NCBI GenBank assembly: GCA_035528395.1
Contig: DATKYR010000190.1
Span: forward strand, 1-64,000
Length of the DNA: 64,000 nt
From: NIOZ-UU13 sp035528395
GTDB lineage: Bacteria > Planctomycetota > Phycisphaerae > Sedimentisphaerales > Anaerobacaceae
Direction of reading: 5' to 3'
The notes beneath the pieces are model-generated. The model saw nothing but the letters and a program-made list of their open reading frames with translations. It did not search any database and was not told where the DNA came from. A program made the translations under genes and the position numbers. Numbering within the stretch: the stretch's first letter is position 1; every line of letters begins with the position of its first letter. Shown here piece by piece: positions 7,554 through 16,252 of this stretch.

Positions 7554-9674
7554 ATGTGTAATAAAATGATTTGTTTGGTTTGTTTTGTTTTGGTACTGGG
7601 TGTGGTTAGTAACGCCTCCGCGGATCTGGTGGCACATTGGCCGCTGGATGTTGACGCCAAAGACATCTTCGGTGGTCACGACGGCACTTTAGTAGGTGGC
7701 GCACAGTTCACGGACGACCCCGAAAGAGGCAGAGTGCTCAGTGTGGACGGCGTCGACGGTCACATCGAGGTGCCCCATGACGACGACATGGTTTTCTCCT
7801 CTGCGGATAGCTACACGATCATGGCATGGATATACCTGGAGGCACTTCCAGGGTCATGGCAGACGGTCATAGCCAAGAGCCGTGATCAGGGGACCCACTA
7901 CGGGATCTGGATCACCGACAGCAGCGAATGGATGGGCGGCGGCTGGGAGAACCGCGGCAGCCCTGCGGTCACCCAGGTCTGGGTTCATATCGCCTACGTT
8001 CAGGATGGTGCCGAGGGTACCGGCGTGACATACATCGACGGTGCCGTGGACTGGAGTGGCGGCCCGCGGGACGGCACCGGCGCCGGCGATTTCTGGATCG
8101 GGGGTGCCGGAAGCGTGACGGAGTTCCTGCGAGGGATGATTGATGAAGTTTGGGTCTACAACCATGCGCTGACAGAAGAGGAGATTCAGACTGTTATGCT
8201 GAGTGGTGGAGAAGGATATCCGTTTCCCTCGAGGCCCAATCCGGCTGATGGTGCCCTACATCCGGATACATGGGTGAACCTTTCGTGGACGCCGGGAGCT
8301 CTTACAGTCTCACATGACGTATATTTCGGCGACAATTTTGACGACGTGAGTGCCGGCGCCGAGAGCACGTTCCAGGGCAACCAGACCACGACATTTCTTG
8401 TTGCCGGCTTTCCCGGATTTCCTTACCCGGATGGTCTTGTTCCCGGCACAACATATTACTGGCGAATTGACGAGGTCAATGACACTGAGCCGAATAGTCC
8501 GTGGAAAGGTGAGGTTTGGAGCTTTAGTATTCCTCCCAAGACCGCCTACTACCCGGACCCGGCTGATGGTGCCGAGTTGGTAAACCTGACTGCAAACCTT
8601 AGCTGGACGGCAGGTTTCGGTGCGAAATTACACACCGTATTTTTCGGTGATAATTTTGACGATGTGAGTAATGCCACTGAAGATCTTCCTCAGGGAACTA
8701 CGACCTATACTCCCGGTCCACTTAAAACGGGTAAGACTTATTACTGGCGTGTCGATGAGTTTGATATTATCGAGACGTTTAAAGGCGAGGTCTGGAGCTT
8801 TACTACTCAGGGCGCCGTCGGGAGCTTGAAGCCTTCTAATGGCGCAGTGGATGTAAAGCAGACACAGATTCTTACCTGGTCGCCGGGAGAGGCAGCCGCT
8901 TCGCATGAGGTGTACTTCGGCACAGATAAAGAGGTCGTGCGCGATGCCGATACAAGTTCGCCGGAGTATAAAGGCACCAGGGACCTTGGTTCCGAGAGCT
9001 ATGACCCCGGAAAGCTTGAGTGGGATGTCACTTATTATTGGCGTATTGACGAAGTCAATAACACCAACGCCGACAGTCCGTGGATTGGTCCTGTCTGGAG
9101 CTTTACGACAGCCGACTTCCTTATCGTGGACGATTTTGAATCTTACAATGACCTTGACCCCGCCGTCCCCGAAAGCAACAGGATATTTAATGCGTGGATA
9201 GACGGATATGACGACCCGACAAACGGTTCTTTAGTTGGTTATGACGCTCCTCCTTTTGCAGAGCAAACTATCGTTCACGGAGGCAACCAGTCGATTCCGC
9301 TTTTCTACGACAACAGTGTTGGTTACTCTGAGGCAACTTTGACGTTGACTTACCCGCGTGACTGGACCGAGAAAGGTGTTAGCACGCTGACGGTCTGGTT
9401 CAGAGGCAATTCGGATAATGCTGCTGAGACGTTGTATGTTGCCCTTAACGGCAGTGCGGTGGTCTCTCATGATAAACCTGATGCAGCACAGATAAATGAG
9501 TGGACACAATGGAATATCGACTTGCAGGCATTCGCAGACCAGGGCGTGGACCTTACCAATGTCAATACTATTGCCCTCGGGTTAGGTAATAAGAACAACC
9601 CGCAGGCTGGTGGTTCAGGTACGATGTACTTCGATGATATTCGACTGTATGCACCGGAGCTGGAAGCACCTTAA
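7554..9674 (+). CDS. Secreted LamG-domain protein with three fibronectin-like modules
   Basis: 706 residues with a signal peptide (MCNKMICLVCFVLVLGVVSNASA). Residues about 24-220 form a LamG/concanavalin-like lectin domain (AHWPLD...IEVPHDDDM...GMIDEVWVYNHALTEEEI). Then come three modules of about 95 residues, each with a PADGA start, an LSWTPG-like strand, VYFGDNFDDV and TYYWRIDEV. The last about 180 residues (DFESYNDLDP... to YFDDIRLYAPELEAP) look like a galactose-binding-type carbohydrate module. I infer an exported carbohydrate-binding or adhesion protein. No catalytic domain is visible. A strong AAGGAGG site supports the start. The same module recurs in the beta-helix protein at 58147. 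Confidence 0.85.
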   Translation: MCNKMICLVCFVLVLGVVSNASADLVAHWPLDVDAKDIFGGHDGTLVGGAQFTDDPERGRVLSVDGVDGHIEVPHDDDMVFSSADSYTIMAWIYLEALPGSWQTVIAKSRDQGTHYGIWITDSSEWMGGGWENRGSPAVTQVWVHIAYVQDGAEGTGVTYIDGAVDWSGGPRDGTGAGDFWIGGAGSVTEFLRGMIDEVWVYNHALTEEEIQTVMLSGGEGYPFPSRPNPADGALHPDTWVNLSWTPGALTVSHDVYFGDNFDDVSAGAESTFQGNQTTTFLVAGFPGFPYPDGLVPGTTYYWRIDEVNDTEPNSPWKGEVWSFSIPPKTAYYPDPADGAELVNLTANLSWTAGFGAKLHTVFFGDNFDDVSNATEDLPQGTTTYTPGPLKTGKTYYWRVDEFDIIETFKGEVWSFTTQGAVGSLKPSNGAVDVKQTQILTWSPGEAAASHEVYFGTDKEVVRDADTSSPEYKGTRDLGSESYDPGKLEWDVTYYWRIDEVNNTNADSPWIGPVWSFTTADFLIVDDFESYNDLDPAVPESNRIFNAWIDGYDDPTNGSLVGYDAPPFAEQTIVHGGNQSIPLFYDNSVGYSEATLTLTYPRDWTEKGVSTLTVWFRGNSDNAAETLYVALNGSAVVSHDKPDAAQINEWTQWNIDLQAFADQGVDLTNVNTIALGLGNKNNPQAGGSGTMYFDDIRLYAPELEAP

Positions 9675-9944
9675 ACTGCAAATAGCAATTAAAAATTGCA
9701 TGGTTGATATTGCAGGTTTGCATCAATTCGGGGCCTATACTGATTGATTCGGTATGGGTTCCCTTGTTTTGTGTGTTCGGCAGGGCACACCTTGTGGCCG
9801 GCGAAAATTCTATCTTGGAAACAAGAGTGTGACAATTTGGTACTCTTGAAATCGAAAGACAAGAGAAACGAAGAGCACAAAGAATATCCGGATGAAGAAA
9901 CCATATTATATTTGCCCGACAAAACTCAGCAGAGAGGATGTTCG

Positions 9945-10910
9945 ATGAATCGCAGGCAATTTCTTTTCGGTTCAGCTATATTTGTAATCGGTTGTGAGGA
10001 TGCTGTGTGCGCAGGGCCAAAGCACCCTGCGAGTGTTCTTCCGATCGTAGACACGCATCAGCATTTGTGGAATCTTCGTCAGTTTCGATTACCATGGCTC
10101 AAGGCCGGTGGAGAACTGACTCGGGATTTCACTATGGCCGACTATGAAAATGCGACGGAGGGACTGGGGATCACAAAGGTGATTTATATGGAGGTAGCTG
10201 TTGCACCCGAGCAGAAGCTGGCTGAGGCGGAACACATTGTCAAGACATGCGCGGACAAGAGCAATCCCACCTGTGCAGCCGTGATTGGCGGACTGGTTCT
10301 GGAAGACAACTTTAAGGACTACATCCTGCAATTCAAGGGTAATTCCTATATTAAGGGCTTGCGACACGGCCTGAATAACCCAAGGCAGTTGGAAGATAAT
10401 CGGCTAATTCAAAACTTACGATTGCTTGGCAGCCTGAATATGAGTTTCGATCTGCTGGTACCGCCCGGATTAATCGGTCAAGCGGCAAAGCTGGTCGAGC
10501 GATGTGGCGATACGCGATTCATCCTTGATCACTGCGGCAATGCCGACCCGCTGGCATTTGAGAGCAAGCTGGACTGGGGCCGAGAGCCGCAGCATGATGC
10601 CGATCAATGGAAACGCGATATTGACACACTGGCCGGGCGGACGAACGTGATCTGCAAGATAAGCGGAATAATTGCTCGCGTGCCGAGGGGCAAGGCGACC
10701 GCCGAAGTCCTCTCACCCATTGTTACCCATTGTCAGGACGCGTTCGGGCCGGGTCGAGTGGTTTTTGGCAGCGATTGGCCGGTCTGCACCCGTGGAGCGC
10801 CGCTGCACGTATGGACCAATCTGCTCCGTGAAATCGTACGAAAAAGGTCCTTTGAAGAAAAACGCAAGCTCTTCTGGAGGAACGCAAATCGCTTCTACGG
10901 CCTTTCGTGA
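9945..10910 (+). CDS. Exported amidohydrolase-2 family TIM-barrel hydrolase
   Basis: 321 residues from the ATG at 9945 (MNRRQFLFGSAIFVIGC), preceded by GAGAGGA. The longer frame upstream lacks protein-like sequence. The N-terminus is Tat-like (NRRQFLF) and ends in a possible lipobox Cys. Metal-site signatures are THQHLW (HxH), a His in ILDHCGNAD and a late Asp in VVFGSDWPVC. The family hydrolyses lactones or decarboxylates aromatics; L-fuconolactone or L-rhamnonolactone hydrolases look alike, which would suit the fucosidases in this window. The substrate is inference. A hairpin follows downstream. Confidence 0.85.
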   Translation: MNRRQFLFGSAIFVIGCEDAVCAGPKHPASVLPIVDTHQHLWNLRQFRLPWLKAGGELTRDFTMADYENATEGLGITKVIYMEVAVAPEQKLAEAEHIVKTCADKSNPTCAAVIGGLVLEDNFKDYILQFKGNSYIKGLRHGLNNPRQLEDNRLIQNLRLLGSLNMSFDLLVPPGLIGQAAKLVERCGDTRFILDHCGNADPLAFESKLDWGREPQHDADQWKRDIDTLAGRTNVICKISGIIARVPRGKATAEVLSPIVTHCQDAFGPGRVVFGSDWPVCTRGAPLHVWTNLLREIVRKRSFEEKRKLFWRNANRFYGLS

Positions 10911-11329
10911 GTGGCTAATTGGTGATACAATGTCCTTGGACAGTGCCTGTCCTGTGCCTGCTGAAAATTCCGTCCTTGTCTATCTACAAAGTGACTGTAC
11001 CTGAGCCGCATGATTTTCTTGATGAGTTTGATAAGATTGAGTCTGAGCTGAGAAGGTGACAGATAATCGGACATAGCTTCCTGACATCTGTACACATTGT
11101 CGATCCGATGCTCGTTCTGCAAGTGACTGGGGTGACTTCTCCTTAAAAAACTTCACTAAAGAGGAGAAAGGAAAGACTACAACCAAAAGATGTGATATCT
11201 ACTACTTGCTAAATGCTGAAATCAGAGGCAAATAACATCAAAGGCCGTTTCTCCAAAGAAACGGCCTTAATGTTTAATTAACTTCTGCACTGAGTGTCTT
11301 TTCAAAATTTCTATTTCTTATTTTCCAAA
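10911..11329. other. Intergenic tract between convergent genes
   Basis: No gene is supported here; weak open frames overlap it on both strands. The only clear structure is the terminator-like hairpin at 11241-11268. The segment just before that hairpin resembles the one at 7252-7282. Confidence 0.5.
11241..11268. terminator. Bidirectional terminator-like hairpin
   Basis: A perfect 12-bp stem AAGGCCGTTTCT / AGAAACGGCCTT with a CCAA loop lies between the convergent amidohydrolase and secreted-protein genes. The T-run is weak, but position and stability fit a shared terminator. Confidence 0.75.
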
Positions 11330-13081
11330 TTAAGGCTCGGTAACCTTTACAGGCCGTAGCCGCACGATGGCTCCCCACGACCAGATATCGTCGGTCACTT
11401 TGAGCATCAGATGATTGGCGCCTTTCTGTAGCGTGATGACAACTGTGTCCGGTTCCTCCAGAATCCCTCGGCTGATATTAATTGAATGGACAAGCTTTCC
11501 ATTAAGCCAGGCCTTGACCCCGTCATCAGAATAAATCTCAAGGCGAGCCGGTTTCTCCGCGTCAGAGACAATTTCAGTGCGCAGATAGGCAGCCATTTGA
11601 TCACCTTCGTACATGACCTTATCCAAATTGAGATAGGCAGGATGTTTGCCCAGCGTTTCTATAGGCATTGGCCGCCACGGGACGTCCGTACCAGGCAGTT
11701 CCGGGCCAAACGGGATGTCAAACAGTTCCAGAGCTTTTTTGTCCCTTTGTAGGTATGGGCCGGCCACCTCCCAGTCGGTCAGATAACTTTCGGCTTCGGC
11801 GGTTGCAATTTCCTGCGCTGTTGGCTTTTCGAGCTTCTTGTTACCACCAAACTGCGACTTAGTGTCATGTACATACCATTTGCCGTCCCAGAAGACAATC
11901 GGTGCCATGTGTTCGCAAATCATCGATCCTTTTCTACTTAGGTAGATTGGATGGACATATCCGTTCCCGGGATTGTTCGGCCACTCTGGTGTACTTAGAA
12001 ATTCGAGTATATTTGCCCAATATCCTGCCTGTTCTACATATCCTTGCAGCTTCTGTGGTGATTGTTTTGTGTATTTTGACTTTACATAAAGAGCCTTGTC
12101 TTGATGTACGGCACTTCCGAGACAAGTCAGCAGGGCTGCCAGGGGCGTACTTTGATCTTCGAACTTTATACCTGCTCGAATTTTGTCCATTCCTTGTTTA
12201 AATATCCCGGCGTTTTGTTCATCTCGTCTATTTCGCAAGCCGTGATACTCATCGGGAATATCGGCAAGGGTGGTACCATCTTCGTCCGGCCATAATAAAG
12301 CAATCATACACCATCCGTCGGCATATTCTCCAGTGTAGTTCCTTATAGTCACAGCTAACCTGCCATCTACGGTGTCTGTCGCAAGAACTTCTCGATTCGA
12401 GTCAACGAGTATTGCCGACTCAGGCAGAATGAAGCGAAAGTAGTTCAGACAATTTGGTGATCCGTTGACTGTTCTGAAATGCCGCAAGGGCCCTTCTTTG
12501 TCATAGGCTGGGGTTCCCCCGGGAATTAGCGGTATATCGTCAAGGTTGGCCACGCCGATCAATTTGAAATGTTCTCCCGGCTGAACTTGCTCTGAGAAAT
12601 GGATGCTATAGGATGCAGTGCTTTTGTTCAGGAGCTTTACGTCAAGGCGGCAGAGGTTGCCATTCAAGTCATAAACTTTGAAGTCTTCGATTATTGACAT
12701 CTGAGAAATCGTCAGCACATTCGTTGCCTCTGATCCAGAGTTTGGAACCTCGAAATAAAGGGCGCCAAGTATTTTCTCCTTATCCGCCTTGCCCACAAGG
12801 ATAAAGACCGAGTCGATCTTTAAATCGCTGCGCTCTTTTTCGGCTTCTATCAGCTTGTACAACTGCAGGGCGTCATCGACCAAAGGGTTATCCACAGAGA
12901 CCATTGGATTCTTATCGGGCGCCAGGACGGCCTTTCGACCAGCTTCAACAGCCACGCTCGTGGTCTCCGTCTCGGCTATGACCTTTCCTTTTTGAACGCT
13001 GATCTCAGTCTTTTGCCCGTAAGCTAATGTCTGGGCTGTCAATAGAATGGCAGCACAGATTTTAATTAAATTCGTTTTCAT
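11330..13081 (-). CDS. Secreted protein with a FecR-like strand and a C-terminal binding module
   Basis: 583 residues with a signal peptide (MKTNLIKICAAILLTAQTLAYG) and ribosome site AAGGAGA. Right after the signal come about 35 residues (ISVQKGKVIAETETTSVAVE, then AGRKAVLAP) that look like the second half of a FecR beta domain. The large middle part (about 60-430) I do not recognise. The end (about 430-580: WEVAGPYL...EIYSDDGVKAWLNGKLVH...GANHLMLKV) resembles galactose-binding/PA14-type modules found in planctomycete hydrolases. It lies 52 bp downstream of an anti-sigma/FecR gene that ends just where this FecR-like part begins, so the genes probably form one operon. Confidence 0.7.
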   Translation of the reverse strand: MKTNLIKICAAILLTAQTLAYGQKTEISVQKGKVIAETETTSVAVEAGRKAVLAPDKNPMVSVDNPLVDDALQLYKLIEAEKERSDLKIDSVFILVGKADKEKILGALYFEVPNSGSEATNVLTISQMSIIEDFKVYDLNGNLCRLDVKLLNKSTASYSIHFSEQVQPGEHFKLIGVANLDDIPLIPGGTPAYDKEGPLRHFRTVNGSPNCLNYFRFILPESAILVDSNREVLATDTVDGRLAVTIRNYTGEYADGWCMIALLWPDEDGTTLADIPDEYHGLRNRRDEQNAGIFKQGMDKIRAGIKFEDQSTPLAALLTCLGSAVHQDKALYVKSKYTKQSPQKLQGYVEQAGYWANILEFLSTPEWPNNPGNGYVHPIYLSRKGSMICEHMAPIVFWDGKWYVHDTKSQFGGNKKLEKPTAQEIATAEAESYLTDWEVAGPYLQRDKKALELFDIPFGPELPGTDVPWRPMPIETLGKHPAYLNLDKVMYEGDQMAAYLRTEIVSDAEKPARLEIYSDDGVKAWLNGKLVHSINISRGILEEPDTVVITLQKGANHLMLKVTDDIWSWGAIVRLRPVKVTEP

Positions 13082-13133
13082 TTTATGTCTCCTTGGTGCC
13101 TTTCAAGTACAACAGAGGGGCAATTTTCTTTGT

Positions 13134-13841
13134 TTATTCGACTGTTACTGTAAATTCTGTTCCCAGCGCCTCCACCCGGCCGTGTGGAGTGCTGACGAAA
13201 AATGGCGGATGCGGACTTTCTAAAGCAGCGGCCAATTTGCCGTGCTCAAGATGAAACTGCGTTCCGCCGTTATACAACCTCAAAACCAGCATGCTGTTCT
13301 GATTCAATTCAATCGTGGATTTATCTTCCAGTTCCAGGACAAAAGCCGACTTGGCTGTTGAGTGGAATGTATCGCCAACATATATACCAGAGGCAGGCAT
13401 CAGTGGATACCAGAGGTCTGAGTTCTGGTGTTTTACAAGCACTGTGCCTTCAAGCCGGGCAACTTTCATCGGGACTTTTGCAGTCGTCGGTACTGCAATT
13501 TGCTTGTCAGCGTTCAATCTGGCCAAGCCATATCCTGATAAAAGACCTACAGCCAAAAAGATACTGGCAGCAACCGCCATTTGTTTGCTAAACATCGCTG
13601 CCGGGTCTGAAACAACCCGAGTCGCCGGCAGTTTAGACAGGATAGAATCCGAGGCCTGCCCGGCAGTAGTAGCCGAAGAAAATGCGCTTTTTACGATGTC
13701 CTCAAATCTGCCGATGTGCTCAAACTTTTTATGGCAGGATGCACATTGCAGGCTATGCTCCTTCAGCTCATCAAGCTCTGTATCTTCTATGTCTGCGTTT
13801 AAGTATTTTTCGATAAGCTCATTGTATTTCTCACAGCTCAT
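13134..13841 (-). CDS. Anti-sigma factor with zinc finger, TM helix and partial FecR domain
   Basis: 235 residues. An N-terminal putative zinc-finger (zf-HC2: CEKYNELIEKYL...CASCHKKFEH) should bind the cognate sigma factor in the cytoplasm. One TM helix (about residues 89-108, AVAASIFLAVGLLSGYGLA) is followed by a periplasmic FecR domain (ARLEGTVLVKH...FFVSTPHGRVEALGTEFTVT). The protein stops straight after FTVTVE, short of a usual FecR domain. The missing strands appear at the start of the next gene. It begins 2 bp after the sigma-factor stop codon, so translation is probably coupled. Regulation of the sigma factor across the membrane is inferred. Confidence 0.85.
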   Translation of the reverse strand: MSCEKYNELIEKYLNADIEDTELDELKEHSLQCASCHKKFEHIGRFEDIVKSAFSSATTAGQASDSILSKLPATRVVSDPAAMFSKQMAVAASIFLAVGLLSGYGLARLNADKQIAVPTTAKVPMKVARLEGTVLVKHQNSDLWYPLMPASGIYVGDTFHSTAKSAFVLELEDKSTIELNQNSMLVLRLYNGGTQFHLEHGKLAAALESPHPPFFVSTPHGRVEALGTEFTVTVE

Positions 13842-13843
13842 AA

Positions 13844-14425
13844 TTATTTGACCTCCTCAAAAAGTGATACAAGGTCCTTACGTAATATTTGATATGCACG
13901 GTGCAGCCATACTCTAACGGTGCCGTGACGTTTGCCTAATTGTTTTGCAATCTGCACCGCAGAAAGTCCTGCAACAAACCGCATAATTATTACTTTGTGG
14001 AATTTCTCGGGCAGTCTGCTTACGGTCTGTCTGACGAAGCAGATTTGTTCGTCAGTTAAGCCCGGATTGCTATTGAATGCAACAGCCTGTGCTGAGGCAT
14101 CAACATCGTAAGTGGTATAGCTTGAAGCAATTCTTTTGTGAGCATTTTTGCGTATATGATTAACGCACTGCTGAACTGTTATTTTGCTGAGCCAGCCTGC
14201 AAATCGTGACGGGTTTCGGAGCCTGTGTAATTGTGAATATGCCTTGAGGAAGCTTTCCTGGGCAATGTCTTCCGCATCAGTGGCATTATTAATCCTGCTT
14301 AGTGCAAATGCTATGACCATATCCCAATATCGCTCTACAATAATACCGAAGGATGAAATATCACCCTGCAAGGTAGCTTCGATAAGCTTTTCGTCGTCGG
14401 CAGCTATGTTAGATTTATCCGGCAC
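13844..14425 (-). CDS. ECF-family RNA polymerase sigma factor
   Basis: 193 residues with a region 2 domain (YWDMVIAFALSRINNATDAED...QESFLKAYSQLHRLRNPSRFAGWL) and a region 4 helix-turn-helix (LPEKFHKVIIMRFVAGLSAV...AKQLGKRHGTVRVWLHRAYQIL). There is no region 3, as expected for ECF sigmas. It is the first gene of a three-gene unit with an anti-sigma/FecR protein and an exported protein. It most likely directs transcription of its own operon and unknown targets when the anti-sigma releases it. Confidence 0.93.
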   Translation of the reverse strand: MPDKSNIAADDEKLIEATLQGDISSFGIIVERYWDMVIAFALSRINNATDAEDIAQESFLKAYSQLHRLRNPSRFAGWLSKITVQQCVNHIRKNAHKRIASSYTTYDVDASAQAVAFNSNPGLTDEQICFVRQTVSRLPEKFHKVIIMRFVAGLSAVQIAKQLGKRHGTVRVWLHRAYQILRKDLVSLFEEVK

Positions 14426-14556
14426 TAAATATCTCCTGTGGAAATTGCTTTATCAGTTCTGTAATTCTGTAATATAGAACGTTGGTGTGTTCAAAGCGCT
14501 ACAGAAATTTTTTTGTAGTGGGCTGTTTTTCAATAATCAGAAGCTATGAATACAAT

Positions 14557-15537
14557 TTATATTTTCTCATTTAATTCGGTCATGTTTTTTGCGACTTCAA
14601 GGACTTTTTTGCGGAGGGTCTTTGGCGCGAGCACCTGGACCTGGTCGCCGTAGCCGAGTATCCACCAGGTGATTTCGCCCAGGCCGTCCACGCGAAATTC
14701 TACGGTAGCTGAGCCGTCACTGTTGTGAACAACTTTTTGTGTGCTGTGCCATTGTACCTCGGCGACATTATTGGCTACTTTGGGCAGGAACCGCAGCTTG
14801 ATATTGTAGATTCTGCCTTCCGGTATCATTGACCAGGCCCTGCCGAGATAATCGTACACATCGAACTTTTCGCCGTCCACGAAACATCTCTGGGTAGTTG
14901 TTAGCTCCCTGATGCGGTTAAGCTTGAAAGTGCGAACGCTCTTGTGCAGGCTGGAGCGGCCCAGTACATACCACGCCCTTTTGTTATAGAGCAAATGATA
15001 GGGACTCAGCTCAACGTCAATAATTGTCCCCTCGAAAAGCGAATGGTAACGGATGTTCACTTTGCGTTTCTTTACGATAGCTTGCTGTAACTGTGCGAAG
15101 GTTTTGTCAAGGCCGGCGGAATGCGTGACCGGTGCCTGGGCGCAGGGTCTGGTTGAGATATTTTGTAGCGCTGTATTGCAATATTGCCTTATCTTGGCCG
15201 GCAGATTGTTCTCGATTTTCAGAGCCGCCCAGAGAACTGAGTTTTTGAACGGCAATTGTATCTGCTCCCTTGCCTTGTGCGCCAGCAGGAGCAGACCCAG
15301 TGCCTCCTGCAGGCTTAAATCTACCGGTGGAAGAAAAAACTCTGGCTCTATGGTATAGCCGCCGGTCTTGGCGTCGTAGTGAAATGGCACGCCGATAGCC
15401 TGAAGTTCTTTCAAATCGCGAAAGATTGTTCGCCGGCTCGTTCCGAACATTTTCGACAAATCACTGACAGCATAGCTTTTTCCCGCCTGCAATGTTGTTA
15501 AAATCTGCATGACCCTGCTGATTCTGCTGCGTTTCAT
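14557..15537 (-). CDS. WYL-domain transcriptional regulator (YafY-like)
   Basis: 326 residues. An N-terminal winged helix-turn-helix (RISRVMQILTTLQAGKSYAV...MFGTSRRTIFRDLKEL) is followed by a WYL domain (residues about 160-225: KVNIRYHSLFEG...LSPYHLLYNKRAWYVLGRS) and a C-terminal WCX domain (EVQWHSTQKVV...EITWWILGYGDQVQVLAP). WYL regulators sense nucleic-acid or nucleotide ligands and often act on DNA-damage or defence genes. No neighbour points to a specific target. GGGGG upstream supports the ATG. Confidence 0.9.
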   Translation of the reverse strand: MKRSRISRVMQILTTLQAGKSYAVSDLSKMFGTSRRTIFRDLKELQAIGVPFHYDAKTGGYTIEPEFFLPPVDLSLQEALGLLLLAHKAREQIQLPFKNSVLWAALKIENNLPAKIRQYCNTALQNISTRPCAQAPVTHSAGLDKTFAQLQQAIVKKRKVNIRYHSLFEGTIIDVELSPYHLLYNKRAWYVLGRSSLHKSVRTFKLNRIRELTTTQRCFVDGEKFDVYDYLGRAWSMIPEGRIYNIKLRFLPKVANNVAEVQWHSTQKVVHNSDGSATVEFRVDGLGEITWWILGYGDQVQVLAPKTLRKKVLEVAKNMTELNEKI

Positions 15538-15854
15538 AGTTTACCCCCTTAAATTAGTCCCGTCCTTCCAGTGATTTCCTATTTATACTGAGCCAAAGTC
15601 CCCTAAACACTATAGCAGGCATCTGGGGCCCTGATAAATCGTGGAGTGGGACACGCTTCGGGTGTCAATTATCATTCTTATTATACGCCGGTACAGCCAC
15701 GAGGTCAAAATATTGCCTGGACACTTCGGAAAATTTTGACGGGGTTGACAACAATTCCAGCGGCTGCTATAATGAATAAATGGTCGGATTTCTGTTTTGT
15801 ACCGCCTGCACCTGCGATTACGCAGGTAAAAGTGATTTCAAAGAGGAAGAAAAG
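15538..15854. other. Divergent intergenic region, WYL gene / lipoprotein-cdaA operon
   Basis: About 320 bp between divergent genes. The plus strand holds a perfect consensus promoter at 15745-15773 and an AAGAGGAAG ribosome site at 15841. Nothing else is recognisable. Confidence 0.6.
15745..15773 (+). promoter_or_regulatory. Consensus sigma-70 promoter of the lipoprotein-cdaA-ybbR operon
   Basis: TTGACA (15745-15750), a 17-bp spacer and TATAAT (15768-15773). Both hexamers match the housekeeping consensus exactly and lie about 80 bp upstream of the first gene. Confidence 0.8.
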
Positions 15855-16166
15855 ATGAAAGGCGTTTCTGTTTTGGTATCCCCGCTTTCGCGGGGACAAG
15901 ATTACCCCTGCGGGAGCAGGGGCAAGGTGATTCTCGTGCTACGTAGCGAGCTGCTTCGCAGAGTAGTATTGGCTGTTGTTTTATTTGTTCTTGTTTTCCT
16001 GCCCTGCGGCTGCAGTTCTTACGAACAGATGGGTGAGACCGCCGCTGAAGGACGCAGAAGGCATCAACGCAATCTTCGTATTCAACGACAGCAGCTGATG
16101 GCAGACTTGGACACGCTTTTGCTTCTTGATAAGCCCAGTAAGCTCACCGACAAAAGGATACCCTGA
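15855..16166 (+). CDS. Small lipoprotein with GC hairpins in its N-terminal coding region
   Basis: About 103 residues. The hydrophobic stretch RRVVLAVVLFVLVFLPCGC ends in a lipobox-like Cys followed by SSYEQ, so it should be a lipoprotein. The mature part is helical and basic (AEGRRRHQRNLRIQRQQLMA) and I do not recognise it. The region before the signal sequence is unusual: two palindromes (CCCCGC-TTTC-GCGGGG, 15880-15895; CCCCTGC-GGGA-GCAGGGG, 15905-15922) are read as protein. The ATG at 15855 has a good ribosome site. A GTG at 15928, after the hairpins, is the alternative start and would give an ordinary signal peptide. Confidence 0.6.
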   Translation: MKGVSVLVSPLSRGQDYPCGSRGKVILVLRSELLRRVVLAVVLFVLVFLPCGCSSYEQMGETAAEGRRRHQRNLRIQRQQLMADLDTLLLLDKPSKLTDKRIP

Positions 16167-16252
16167 CAATTGACTATTGTCTATTTACTATTTATTATTG
16201 ATTTCGAATTCTAATTTTTTGCAATAGTCAACAGTCAATATTCAATAGGAAA

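Noticed and set aside
9744..9944. N-terminal extension of the amidohydrolase
   Set aside because: It has no protein-like sequence or ribosome site; the Tat-like start at 9945 fits the family.
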